From NCBI RefSeq assembly GCF_001306455.1, contig NZ_LGTQ01000006.1, positions 992,001 through 1,056,000 on the forward strand: DNA of 64,000 nucleotides, written 5' to 3'. The notes under the pieces were generated by a model, which did no database searches, was not told the DNA's origin, and saw only the letters and a list, made by a program, of their open reading frames with translations. Both the position numbers and the translations under genes were made by a program. The DNA comes from Jiulongibacter sediminis (GTDB lineage Bacteria; Bacteroidota; Bacteroidia; Cytophagales; Spirosomataceae). Each line of letters begins with the position of its first letter. Position 1 is the first letter of the stretch. This document shows, piece by piece, positions 43,439-52,087 of the stretch.

Positions 43439-43799
43439 AATGCTAAAGAGTTTCCGCTATGCGGGGGTGGGTTTTACCAAACTACTGAGATCTGAGAATA
43501 ATTTTCAGTTTCACGCTCTGGCGGCGGTGCTGGTTTTGGTGTTGAGTTCGCTGTGCAACTTGGCCCGGTGGGAGTGGTTGGTAGTTTGTATCAGTATTGC
43601 GGCTGTTTTTACAGCCGAGGCCTTTAATACCGCTATTGAGAAACTTTGCGACCTTGTGAGCAAAGAGCGATTACAGGAAATTGAAGATATAAAGGATATT
43701 GCGGCTACGGGTGTTTTGCTTACCGCCGTAGGGGCTTTGATAGTGGCCTTTTTTGTGTTCGGAAAACGACTTTTAGAATCAGAACTTTTTACCCTATGA
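43425..43799 (+). CDS. dgkA: Diacylglycerol / undecaprenol kinase (DgkA family)
   Basis: A 124-residue integral membrane kinase with three helices. The family core is present: SENNFQFHALAAV near 23-35, AEAFNTAIEKLCD near 64-76 and IKDIAATGVLL near 88-98, including the Glu and Asn of the active site. It phosphorylates undecaprenol or diacylglycerol with ATP, which recycles lipid carriers for envelope synthesis. It overlaps the DUF1361 gene by 14 bases and the next gene by 4. Confidence 0.92.
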   Translation: MNLPKMLKSFRYAGVGFTKLLRSENNFQFHALAAVLVLVLSSLCNLARWEWLVVCISIAAVFTAEAFNTAIEKLCDLVSKERLQEIEDIKDIAATGVLLTAVGALIVAFFVFGKRLLESELFTL

Positions 43800-44422
43800 C
43801 CAGTCATTTAAACGATCTCCAGGAAATTAGAAAAATGATGGAGAAATCATCACGGTTTCTCTCCCTAAGTGGCCTTTCAGGTGTTTCTGCCGGTGTGGTG
43901 GCCCTTGTGGCTGCTGCTTTAGCCTATTTCAAGAGAGAAGAACTCATGGGTAGTTTGGTGGGCAAGGGTTTTACCTATGCAGGCAAAGTGGTACCAGCCT
44001 ATGTGGACTTTTTGATTAAACTGGCTGTTATCACTTTGATTCTGGCCATTGTCTCCGGAATTTTCTTTACTTGGCGAAAAGCCAAAAAATCAATAAGCTC
44101 GCTCTGGAATCCGGTGTCTAAAAAGCTGGTACTCAATATGGCCATTCCTCTATTGTCCGGTGGAGCTGTTATTCTGGCTCTTTTGGCTAACCATGTTTAT
44201 TTTCTGATTCCTGAGCTAACGCTCATCTTCTACGGGCTGGCCCTGATCAGTGCTTCTCAATATACCTATCGTGATGTTTTTTATCTTGGGCTTTGTGAGC
44301 TTATTTTGGGGGTTCTGGGCCTTGGTATCAATGGTTATTCTTTACTGCTCTGGACGATGGGCTTCGGACTTTTACACATTTTATATGGTATAATTATGCA
44401 TCTGAAATACGATAGGAAGTAA
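43796..44422 (+). CDS. Conserved membrane protein of the creD operon
   Basis: 208 residues with about six predicted membrane segments (near 22-42, 64-94, 116-134, 139-155, 163-180, 185-200). The N-terminal MTSHLNDLQEIRKMMEKSSRF stretch is polar and helical. I do not recognise a named domain. Proteins of this type regularly precede a winged-helix regulator in Bacteroidota, so a membrane role tied to the regulator or CreD is likely. It overlaps the kinase by 4 bases; the regulator starts 2 bases after it. Confidence 0.75.
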   Translation: MTSHLNDLQEIRKMMEKSSRFLSLSGLSGVSAGVVALVAAALAYFKREELMGSLVGKGFTYAGKVVPAYVDFLIKLAVITLILAIVSGIFFTWRKAKKSISSLWNPVSKKLVLNMAIPLLSGGAVILALLANHVYFLIPELTLIFYGLALISASQYTYRDVFYLGLCELILGVLGLGINGYSLLLWTMGFGLLHILYGIIMHLKYDRK

Positions 44423-44424
44423 GA

Positions 44425-44718
44425 ATGAATCTCGACAATTTTCATAAGGCTTTTGAGAACAAGGTTCGTCTCGGCATTATGTCGGTGCTGATGGTCAATG
44501 ACGCCGTGAGTTTCAATCAACTCAAAGAGTTGTTAGAACTTACCGATGGCAACCTGGCTTCTCACCTGAAAGCCCTTGAAAAGTTTAAGTTCATTGAGGT
44601 CAAAAAGGAGTTTATTGACCGTAAGCCCAACACCACATATTTGTCAACAAGGGCCGGAAAGACTGCTTTTGAGGAGCATCTGGCCGCTTTAGAAAAGCTT
44701 ATCAAAGAACACCTGTAA
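44425..44718 (+). CDS. Winged-helix transcriptional regulator (PF13601 type)
   Basis: A 97-residue DNA-binding protein without a separate ligand domain. The winged helix covers residues 8-80: VRLGIMSVLMVNDAVSFNQLKELLELTDGNLASHLKALEKFKFI, then wing KKEFIDRKPNTTYLST. It resembles MarR/ArsR-like dimeric repressors that sit upstream of creD in Bacteroidota. The near-identical palindromes at 42769 and 44735 are probably its sites, so it would repress its own operon and creD. Confidence 0.88.
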   Translation: MNLDNFHKAFENKVRLGIMSVLMVNDAVSFNQLKELLELTDGNLASHLKALEKFKFIEVKKEFIDRKPNTTYLSTRAGKTAFEEHLAALEKLIKEHL

Positions 44719-44734
44719 ATTTTTTTATCACTTA

Positions 44735-44751
44735 ACTTTGAAATGCAAAGT
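44735..44751. promoter_or_regulatory. Second operator palindrome, ahead of creD
   Basis: ACTTTGAAATGCAAAGT differs from the 42769 copy in two bases and pairs in 7 of 8 positions. It falls between the regulator stop (44718) and the creD ATG (44771), 19 bases before the latter. It overlaps an in-frame TTG at 44738 that is therefore not the start. Confidence 0.6.
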
Positions 44752-44770
44752 GCTTTTAAATAATATAATT

Positions 44771-46102
44771 ATGTCTCAAAACGATCAATTCAGTCCAAAC
44801 AGAAAAAAGACCCTGACAAAAGGACTCATCACCTCGGGCCTTTTCTTGCTCTTACTTTTACCAATGGGTATGATTCGCGGACTCATCAGAGAACGCCAGC
44901 AACGAAAGATGGAAGTCGTCTCCGAAATCGGTTCAAAATGGGGGCTGGAGCAGCAAATCAAAGGCCCGATCTTGGCAATTCATCACACCAAAGAAAACAC
45001 TGTAGAGTATAAAGACCGGGACGGAAAGCCTCATACCCGCACTGAGACCGATCCCGAGGTCACCTACCTCATACCCGAAAACCTAAGGGTCAAAACCAAT
45101 ATCAATCCTTCCATCAGAAATATCAGCATTTTTGAGACGGTTATTTATAATGCTGATCTCTCGATGAAAGGTAATTTCGGCGATTTGAAAGACCGACTTT
45201 ATTTTCTTAAACCAGAAAGCATTGATTGGCAGAAAACTGAGCTCTACATCGGTTTATCTGATCTGCGAGGATTGAAATCTGATTCTCAAATAAAAGTGAA
45301 TGGTCAAAATTTGTCTTTTTCAGGTAGTGGAGCGGTTGATGCCAATTTTGGCTCTGCCGTAAAAACCGAAATCAAAACGTTGGCTGAGAACGGTAAACTC
45401 AATTTTGAAATTGATTTTTCTGTCAAAGGCTCTGAGCGGTTAAGTTTTGTGCCGCTGGCCAAACAAAATAAATTTCTCGCGACCTCGAACTGGTCAAATC
45501 CGGGTTTTGACGGAGCCTTTTTACCGGATACCCATGAGGTGAAAAAAGATGGCTTCTCTGCCGAATACAGCATTTCACATCTTAACAGAAACCTGCCTGA
45601 AACCTGGAAAAAAGAAGCAAAACAGGACTACGAGCTGGCTGCTTTCGGCGTGTCGCTTTTACAACTCAATGATAACTACCAAAAAGCCGATCGATCAGCC
45701 AAATATGCCTTGCTTGTGATCGCCCTGACGTTTTTGAGCTTCTTCTTTGTGGAGCTTCTAAATGGTCTTGAAGTGCATCCTTTTCAGTACGTTTTGGTGG
45801 GAGTGGCTCTTTGCTTATTCTACGTTTTGCTCGTGGCTATTTCGGAGGTTCTGTTATTCAACTATGCTTACCTGATCAGCTCATTGATGATTCTAGGTAT
45901 GATTTGGCTCTATGCCAAATCAGTTTTTGGAGCATTCAGGCTTTCCACCTTAGTAACCGTTATCATGACGGGTTTGTACACCTATGTTTTTTCCATCATT
46001 CAGTTGGAAGATCGTGCCTTGCTGGTCGGTAGTCTGGGACTTTTCTGTATTCTGGCTCTCACCATGTATTTCTCCCGAAAGGTGGATTGGAAAAGCATTT
46101 AA
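44771..46102 (+). CDS. creD: Inner-membrane protein CreD
   Basis: 443 residues from the ATG at 44771. One membrane helix near 21-38, a large periplasmic beta-rich part (40-300) and five C-terminal helices (310-430) make the CreD topology. Family blocks include GPILAIHH near 66, YLIPENLRVKTNINPSIRNISIFETVIYN near 100 and FVELLNGLEVHPFQYVLVGVALCLFYVLL near 325-353. CreD is linked to envelope stress and beta-lactam or colicin tolerance in proteobacteria, mechanism unclear. It has its own operator and may be expressed apart from the upstream genes. Confidence 0.92.
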   Translation: MSQNDQFSPNRKKTLTKGLITSGLFLLLLLPMGMIRGLIRERQQRKMEVVSEIGSKWGLEQQIKGPILAIHHTKENTVEYKDRDGKPHTRTETDPEVTYLIPENLRVKTNINPSIRNISIFETVIYNADLSMKGNFGDLKDRLYFLKPESIDWQKTELYIGLSDLRGLKSDSQIKVNGQNLSFSGSGAVDANFGSAVKTEIKTLAENGKLNFEIDFSVKGSERLSFVPLAKQNKFLATSNWSNPGFDGAFLPDTHEVKKDGFSAEYSISHLNRNLPETWKKEAKQDYELAAFGVSLLQLNDNYQKADRSAKYALLVIALTFLSFFFVELLNGLEVHPFQYVLVGVALCLFYVLLVAISEVLLFNYAYLISSLMILGMIWLYAKSVFGAFRLSTLVTVIMTGLYTYVFSIIQLEDRALLVGSLGLFCILALTMYFSRKVDWKSI

Positions 46103-46131
46103 AAGCCGTTCTCACTATTAAATCCTGAAAA

Positions 46132-47283
46132 ATGAAGTTGAAATTCCAAAGAAACTATGCCTTGATAGCTCTGTTCATTTTTTGTCTGGAGTTGTGCATT
46201 GCCCTGTTTTTCCATGACCGATTCATTCGGCCTTTTGTCGGTGATGTGCTGGCTACTGCAGGAGTATATTGCCTGTTGAGAATCTTTGATCTCTCTAAAG
46301 CAAAAAGTCTGTTTTCGGCTTTATCGATATCTTTTGTGATTGAGCTTTTGCAATATCTACACTTCCTGGAATGGGCCGGTTTGTATGATATCCGTTGGTT
46401 GAGAACAGTGTTGGGTAGCTCATTTTCTGTTGCCGATTTGTGGGCTTATGCTATCGGTGGTCTGCTGGCTGTTAGTCTGGATGTCTCCTCAGGTATCCGG
46501 GCTGATGGCGGGCCAGATCCTATCAAAAGAGTCTGGTCTGACCCGGATGCCATTTTGTTGATTTTCGCCGGTTGCTCTGCTGAATTTGCTTTGAGCAAAC
46601 ATGTGGATTGGCTGTTTTTCACGGGTAAAATTCCAAACCAGCCGATTGACCGCATGGTTTCTACATTGAGCTATGCTCAAAAATTACTCTTCACTGATCC
46701 TGAAACTCGAAAATTACACCTTCAGCAATTGGTTGAAGTTCATGCAGGAGTGGGTCAAAAAAGAGGTTTTCAAATCCCGAATGAAGCTTTTATGGATGTG
46801 CTGAATATGTTGATTTTTCAAACTATTGAGGCGTATGAAACCTGCTTTGAGAAGCTTTCTGAAATTGAAAAAGAAGAAATTTTCCTCGAGTTCAGGAGTA
46901 TCGGCGAAGGAATGCAAATTCAGAATTTGCCAAACACTTGGGAAGAATGTCAACAATGGAGAGCTATTGCAATGCAAGCAAACTATAGCTTCAGCCACGA
47001 ATCGGACAAGCTTTTTGATGCTTACAAAAGGAATCTTGGTTCTTTCACTTTTGGGGCTTTGAAGTTTGTTTACAAAGCGTTTTTACCTCAAAAGTTACTC
47101 AATAAGACACTTTGGCGGACTCAAATTTTTAATAAAAGCCTGTTTGAAATCCTCTTTTGGTTTCGCAGAAACCTGATCATGCGTTCTTTTTTATTCAGGT
47201 TTTTGCCCGAAAGTCTGCATAAACTCAAATTGATCTTTGAGGCTCAAAAACATCCGCAAATCGCAGTCATGAAGCAAAACTAA
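46132..47283 (+). CDS. DUF2809 membrane domain fused to an MpaB-like (DUF2236) domain
   Basis: 383 residues. Residues 5-120 form four hydrophobic helices with the DUF2809 pattern (RFIRPFVGDVLATAGVYCLL, FVIELLQYLHFLEW, SSFSVADLWAYAIGG). Residues 130-370 resemble the DUF2236/MpaB-like oxygenase family: RVWSDPDAILLIFAGCSAEFAL, HVDWLFFTGKIPNQPIDRMVSTLSYAQ and EVHAGVGQKRGFQIP. MpaB-type proteins bind b-type heme or carry out latex-clearing-like chemistry. Each half normally exists alone. No frameshift is needed to explain the fusion. Starts 29 bases after creD. Confidence 0.7.
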   Translation: MKLKFQRNYALIALFIFCLELCIALFFHDRFIRPFVGDVLATAGVYCLLRIFDLSKAKSLFSALSISFVIELLQYLHFLEWAGLYDIRWLRTVLGSSFSVADLWAYAIGGLLAVSLDVSSGIRADGGPDPIKRVWSDPDAILLIFAGCSAEFALSKHVDWLFFTGKIPNQPIDRMVSTLSYAQKLLFTDPETRKLHLQQLVEVHAGVGQKRGFQIPNEAFMDVLNMLIFQTIEAYETCFEKLSEIEKEEIFLEFRSIGEGMQIQNLPNTWEECQQWRAIAMQANYSFSHESDKLFDAYKRNLGSFTFGALKFVYKAFLPQKLLNKTLWRTQIFNKSLFEILFWFRRNLIMRSFLFRFLPESLHKLKLIFEAQKHPQIAVMKQN

Positions 47284-47298
47284 AGTCTCATTTTTCGC

Positions 47299-47306
47299 TA
47301 CCTTTG
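47299..47306 (+). promoter_or_regulatory. -7 element of purM
   Basis: TACCTTTG, an exact TAnnTTTG match, 28 bases before the purM ATG. No clear -33 TTTG at the usual spacing. Confidence 0.45.
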
Positions 47307-47334
47307 CCCCTTAATCAAAACTACGAAGACCGGC

Positions 47335-48507
47335 ATGTCTGAAAGATATATGCAGCGGGGCGTTTCGGCCTCAAAAGAAGATGTCCATAAAGCCATTGAA
47401 AAACTGGATAAAGGCCTTTTCCCGAAAGCGTTCTGTAAGATTTCTCCTGACACGCTGGGCGGCGATCCGGACTATTGCAATATCATGCATGCCGATGGAG
47501 CTGGTACCAAAACCTCGCTGGCTTACCTGTATTGGAAAGAAACCGGCGATTTGAGTGTTTGGAAAGGCATCGCTCAGGATAGCATCATCATGAATACGGA
47601 TGATCTGCTGTGTGTGGGAGCTACCGGCCCGATTTTGATGTCTTCATCTATTGACAGAAATAAAAATAAAATCCCGGGCGAAGTACTGGCGGCTTTGATT
47701 AATGGTAGTGAGGAGGTTCTTGAAATGCTTCGGGAAAACGGTGTTGAAATTTACAGCACCGGTGGCGAAACCGCCGATGTTGGAGACCTGGTGAGAACCA
47801 TCACGGTAAACACAACAGTAATCGGCAGAATGAAACGTTCTGAGGTCATCTCAAATGATAATATTCAGCCGGGTGATGTCATTGTTGGTTTGGCTTCTTA
47901 CGGTAAAGCCAGCTATGAAACCGAATATAACGGAGGCATGGGGAGTAACGGACTTACCTCTGCTCGTCATGATGTTTTAGATAATGCGTATGCCGAAAAA
48001 TATCCTGAAAGCTATGACTCTGAAATTCACAGCTCTCTGGTTTATTCAGGTAGTAAGAACCTCACGCAAAAGATTGATATTGGTAATGGCGTCAAAATAG
48101 ATGCTGGAAAGCTTATTCTTTCTCCTACCCGTACCTATGCCCCGGTAGCCAAGCAGCTGCTTGATGAGTTACGTTCACAGATACACGGCATGGTCCATTG
48201 CAGTGGTGGTGCCCAGACCAAGGTATTACATTTTGTGGATGATGTTCACGTAATTAAAGATAATCTATTCCCTATTCCGCCTTTGTTCAAACTCATTCAA
48301 GAGGAAAGCAAGACCGACTGGAAAGAGATGTATAAGGTTTTCAATATGGGCCACCGCCTGGAGGTTTATTTGCCTGAAGAGCATGCTGCCCGGGTGATTG
48401 AAATCTCAAAATCGTTCAATATCGATGCTCAAATAGTAGGTCGGGTAGAAGCTTCATCTGAAAAGAAACTGACGATAAAGAGTGAGTTTGGCACGTTTGA
48501 GTACTAA
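47335..48507 (+). CDS. purM: Phosphoribosylformylglycinamidine cyclo-ligase (AIR synthase)
   Basis: Fifth step of purine synthesis: ATP-dependent ring closure of FGAM to AIR. 390 residues, the size of the Bacteroidota form, longer than the 345 of E. coli. Landmarks: MHADGAGTKTSLAYLY near 54, MNTDDLLCVGATGP near 87, GGETADVGDLV near 143, GDVIVGLASYGKASYETEYNGGMGSNGLT near 184 and FNMGHRLEVYL near 338. It stands alone with its own promoter and terminator. Confidence 0.95.
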   Translation: MSERYMQRGVSASKEDVHKAIEKLDKGLFPKAFCKISPDTLGGDPDYCNIMHADGAGTKTSLAYLYWKETGDLSVWKGIAQDSIIMNTDDLLCVGATGPILMSSSIDRNKNKIPGEVLAALINGSEEVLEMLRENGVEIYSTGGETADVGDLVRTITVNTTVIGRMKRSEVISNDNIQPGDVIVGLASYGKASYETEYNGGMGSNGLTSARHDVLDNAYAEKYPESYDSEIHSSLVYSGSKNLTQKIDIGNGVKIDAGKLILSPTRTYAPVAKQLLDELRSQIHGMVHCSGGAQTKVLHFVDDVHVIKDNLFPIPPLFKLIQEESKTDWKEMYKVFNMGHRLEVYLPEEHAARVIEISKSFNIDAQIVGRVEASSEKKLTIKSEFGTFEY

Positions 48508-48519
48508 GCTCTTGGGGCT

Positions 48520-48543
48520 TTTTGAGGAAACCGTTCCTCAAAA
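48520..48543 (+). terminator. Hairpin terminator after purM
   Basis: TTTTGAGGAA (48520-48529), loop ACCG, TTCCTCAAAA (48534-48543): a perfect 10-base stem 13 bases past the purM stop. The T-run after it is short, so termination may be partial; the hairpin is symmetric enough to serve either strand. Confidence 0.65.
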
Positions 48544-48680
48544 TTATTCACCAAATTTTTTCTCTTTTTTGAACAGGAATTGTTAAAACGCGTTTTCGTA
48601 CCGAGAATCCCGTTTTTTAGTTTTAAGTGGTAGTAGGGCATAGTTTTTGAAATTGTTAAAGCAATACCCAGTACCGTTTT

Positions 48681-50558
48681 ATGAGACTAACTCTACCCCT
48701 GGCAATTCTATTTGCTTTAAATTCCTGTTTTGCTCAGAAAACCGAGACTTTTGGTCTTGGGCATGTTGGTAATGTGAGCGTTACTGCCAGTTCTAATTCT
48801 CCTAACGGTATTAAAACATTAACGCTTGATGGGTTTCTGCCTAATCATAATTCCGCTTCCAGATTTTTATCGCAGGCTACTCTGGGCCCTAGGCCGGCTG
48901 AAATAGAAAACGTAACTGTAATAGGAGAGGAGGCCTGGATGAATCAACAGCTTGCATTGCCAAACTCCTTTAGCACTGAGGCCTACATCCGGTCTATTGC
49001 TCAACAAGTCGCGGATACGTTAAATTTACAGGACCCTAATAGAGAGGAGCCGTATACTGTTGAAAACCTCAACCTGAACCATGATTACTTTGACATCGCA
49101 TGGTTTCAGGGGAGTATGACTTCACCGGATCGTCTCAGGTGGCGAATGGCCTTTGCCCTCAGTGAGATCTTTGTGGCTTCTCGGATTTCTTCTTTCGATA
49201 ATAATCCTTATGCCTTAGCGAGCTATTATGACGTTTTGCTGGAGCATTCTCTCGGTAATTATCGCGACCTGCTGGAGGCCGTAACTTTTCATCCTACCAT
49301 GGCGGTTTATTTGACGTACATGAATAATCATGCAGAAGGCATCGTGGGAGGTAATCACGTTTTCCCGGATGAAAACTATGCCCGGGAGGTTATGCAGCTG
49401 TTTAGTATAGGTTTGTTTGAACTAAATACGGACGGAACCGAAAAGCAAGACGTCAATGGCAATCCGATTCCGACGTATGATAATGACGACATTGGCGGCC
49501 TGGCCAAAGTATTTACAGGCCTTTCCTGGCATAATAGCGACTATCTGGGTGATAATACCAGCAATGAACAAGCTTACACGCATCCGCTGAAGTTTTTTCC
49601 GATTGATAGCAGTGATGCATACCGTAGACCGTGGAGAAGCGAGCCTGATATCGTGGATGGTCATGATCGTGGCCCCAAAACATTTTTAGGTCAAACCATT
49701 CCGGCAAGAGACCCTTCTTTGGGTTTACAGGATTTTCAGGATGCTATAGACGTCATTTTTAATCACCCGAATGTGGGTCCATTCATTTGCAAGCAATTGA
49801 TTCAGCGAATGGTGACTTCGAACCCTTCTCCTTCTTATGTGCAAAGAGTAGCTGAAGTTTTCAATAATAATGGTTCGGGAGTTCGTGGAGATTTCAAAGC
49901 GGTTCTGCAGGCCATTTTGCTTGATCGTGAAGCACGTGTTATTGAAGAAAGAAATGAGCGGTACAGCGGAATGCTTCGTGAACCTTTTGTGAGATATACC
50001 AACCTTGTTAATGCTTTGAATCTGACTTCTTCTATTGGTGTTTACCGTAATGACATGGATGAGGTCTATGAGCAGATGGGACAGCGACCGCTTCAGTCAC
50101 CGTCAGTATTTAACTTTTTCCAGACTTCATATACACCTGATGGAGAACTGGCTGAACAGGGTAAGGTGGCTCCTGAGTTTCAAATTCTTAATTCAATAAC
50201 GCTCACAGGCTATCTCAATGCCCTTGCTGAATGGTTGATAGACAATGATCCCATTGATTATTACTGGTATGGAGGAGATACCGTTTACAAAGAAGATGAA
50301 GTGCCTGAATTTGACTTTTCAGGGGATTATCTCTTTGCCAGCAATAAGAACCTTCCAATTCTTCTGGATAAATACAATATGCTTTTGGCTCATGGCAGCA
50401 TATCCGAAACGAACATCAATCATATCAAAACGGCGATAGAAGCTATGCCGGATATCTATGACTCCAATGGAGAAATAGATGAAATTGATGCTCGCAGAAG
50501 AGTTGCCCTGACTCTGTTTTTGATCATGTCAAGCCCTGAATACATTATAAACCGTTGA
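48681..50558 (+). CDS. Secreted DUF1800 protein
   Basis: 625 residues with an N-terminal signal (1-18, ending CFA). The DUF1800 core is clear: HNSASRFLSQATLGPRPAEIENV near 51, RLRWRMAFALSEIFVAS near 151, DENYAREVMQLFSIGLFELN near 229, KTFLGQTIPAR near 333 and FICKQLIQRMV near 369. The function of DUF1800 is unknown. It almost always pairs with a DUF1501 protein, here 3 bases downstream. Together they probably handle export or assembly of a surface protein or polymer. Confidence 0.92.
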   Translation: MRLTLPLAILFALNSCFAQKTETFGLGHVGNVSVTASSNSPNGIKTLTLDGFLPNHNSASRFLSQATLGPRPAEIENVTVIGEEAWMNQQLALPNSFSTEAYIRSIAQQVADTLNLQDPNREEPYTVENLNLNHDYFDIAWFQGSMTSPDRLRWRMAFALSEIFVASRISSFDNNPYALASYYDVLLEHSLGNYRDLLEAVTFHPTMAVYLTYMNNHAEGIVGGNHVFPDENYAREVMQLFSIGLFELNTDGTEKQDVNGNPIPTYDNDDIGGLAKVFTGLSWHNSDYLGDNTSNEQAYTHPLKFFPIDSSDAYRRPWRSEPDIVDGHDRGPKTFLGQTIPARDPSLGLQDFQDAIDVIFNHPNVGPFICKQLIQRMVTSNPSPSYVQRVAEVFNNNGSGVRGDFKAVLQAILLDREARVIEERNERYSGMLREPFVRYTNLVNALNLTSSIGVYRNDMDEVYEQMGQRPLQSPSVFNFFQTSYTPDGELAEQGKVAPEFQILNSITLTGYLNALAEWLIDNDPIDYYWYGGDTVYKEDEVPEFDFSGDYLFASNKNLPILLDKYNMLLAHGSISETNINHIKTAIEAMPDIYDSNGEIDEIDARRRVALTLFLIMSSPEYIINR

Positions 50559-50561
50559 AAA

Positions 50562-52085
50562 ATGAACCGAAGAGATTTTATTAGAAATGTAGGTTGCGGA
50601 GCTATGGGCTCTACCACTTTGCTGAGCACCTTAGCTAATCTTGGTGTGGTCAATGGTGCCATGGCTAATAAGTCGTTTCATAATGCTCCTCCTGATGATT
50701 ATAAGGCCATTGTTTGTGTCTTGCTGGCCGGCGGGATGGACTCTTACAACATGCTTATTCCGAACGGAACCGGTAGTGGAGGCGATAACGGTTTTGCTAA
50801 TTATCAGACCGTTAGGGGTGGTTTGGCACTTCAGGATGTAAACGCTCTTCACAATTTGAATATTCTGGAGCATGTGGGTGTAAGAGGTGTAACAAATGCC
50901 TACGATTCTTTTGCGGTACATACTCAAATGCCGGAGTTACAGCAATTATTCGATGCCGGTAATCTGGCCTTTATGTCAAACATCGGTACACTGGTAGAAC
51001 CTCTGGCTAATGAAGCCGATTATGATAATGACTTGAAGAAAAAGCCGCTGGGAATTTATTCTCATTCAGATCAGATTCAGCAGTGGCAAACGAGTGTGCC
51101 ACAGAGTAGAGATTCTTTGGGCTTCGGTGGGAGAATTGCTGATCTGCTACATGCCGGAAACGACAATGTTAACCTGAGTATGAATATCTCTCTGGGAGGT
51201 AAAAATATCTTTCAGCGAGGCAAAGAAGTTTCTGAATACGCAATTCGCAATAACATCAATGCCAATAATGTAGGTTTTGAAGGCTTGCCGGGCGGTTGGT
51301 CAAACTCGGGATATATGACTCAATTAAGAAATCAGGCTGTAGATAATCTGGTGGCTGAAACATACAGAAATGCTTTGCATACGGCCTATGGTGTAAATAC
51401 TCAGTCGTCTATTGCGGCGTTTGAGACTTTCAAAAAGGCCCTTTTGAAGGTGCCTTCATTTACAACTTCTTTTCCACAAACTGGTTTGGCAGAAGACCTT
51501 TTTGCTGTTTCCAGAGTGATGAGTATCAGAAATGAGCTTGGTGTGAAGCGTCAGATTTTCTTTGTAACCTATGGTGGATGGGATATGCACGACAACCTTA
51601 TCGCCAGTTTGAATGGACGTTTACCTGTGGTTAGTCAGGCTCTTAAAGCATTTTATGACAGCACCGTGGAATTAGGTATTGCAGACAAGGTGACTACCAT
51701 TACAATCTCTGATTTTGGGAGAACATTGACTTCAAACGGTACAGGTACTCAGCAAGGATCTGATCATGCCTGGGGTGGTAATTCTATAGTAATGGGTGGT
51801 TCGGTAAACGGGCGTAAAATCTACGGTGGTTACCCTCAAATGGAAATCGAAACGAATGCAAGGAACATTTCAAATCGGGGAAACTTTATTCCGGCAGTTT
51901 CTACTGATGAACTTTACGCCGAGCTGGCTCTCTGGTATGGTGTGAGCCCTTCTGATTTGTGTTATGCTTTGCCGAATATTGGTAATTTCTATTCCTATTC
52001 TGCAGGCAACTATCCGCTTGGCTTAATGAACATGTCCGGTGGAATATCTACCGTAGATCAACCTCAAAACTGCCTGACTTATTAG
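50562..52085 (+). CDS. DUF1501 protein with Tat-like signal
   Basis: 507 residues. The N-terminus MNRRDFIRNVGCGAMGSTTLLS is a twin-arginine signal, so the folded protein is exported. DUF1501 blocks include CVLLAGGMDSYNMLIP near 52, FAVHTQMPELQQLFDAGNLAFMSNIGTLV near 117-145, FFVTYGGWDMHDN near 335 and GSDHAWGGNSIVMGG near 402. The fold is alkaline-phosphatase/sulfatase-like, but the classical catalytic Cys/Ser is not evident. It is translationally close to DUF1800 (3 bases) and to the following PA14 protein (2 bases). Confidence 0.92.
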   Translation: MNRRDFIRNVGCGAMGSTTLLSTLANLGVVNGAMANKSFHNAPPDDYKAIVCVLLAGGMDSYNMLIPNGTGSGGDNGFANYQTVRGGLALQDVNALHNLNILEHVGVRGVTNAYDSFAVHTQMPELQQLFDAGNLAFMSNIGTLVEPLANEADYDNDLKKKPLGIYSHSDQIQQWQTSVPQSRDSLGFGGRIADLLHAGNDNVNLSMNISLGGKNIFQRGKEVSEYAIRNNINANNVGFEGLPGGWSNSGYMTQLRNQAVDNLVAETYRNALHTAYGVNTQSSIAAFETFKKALLKVPSFTTSFPQTGLAEDLFAVSRVMSIRNELGVKRQIFFVTYGGWDMHDNLIASLNGRLPVVSQALKAFYDSTVELGIADKVTTITISDFGRTLTSNGTGTQQGSDHAWGGNSIVMGGSVNGRKIYGGYPQMEIETNARNISNRGNFIPAVSTDELYAELALWYGVSPSDLCYALPNIGNFYSYSAGNYPLGLMNMSGGISTVDQPQNCLTY

Positions 52086-52087
52086 CC

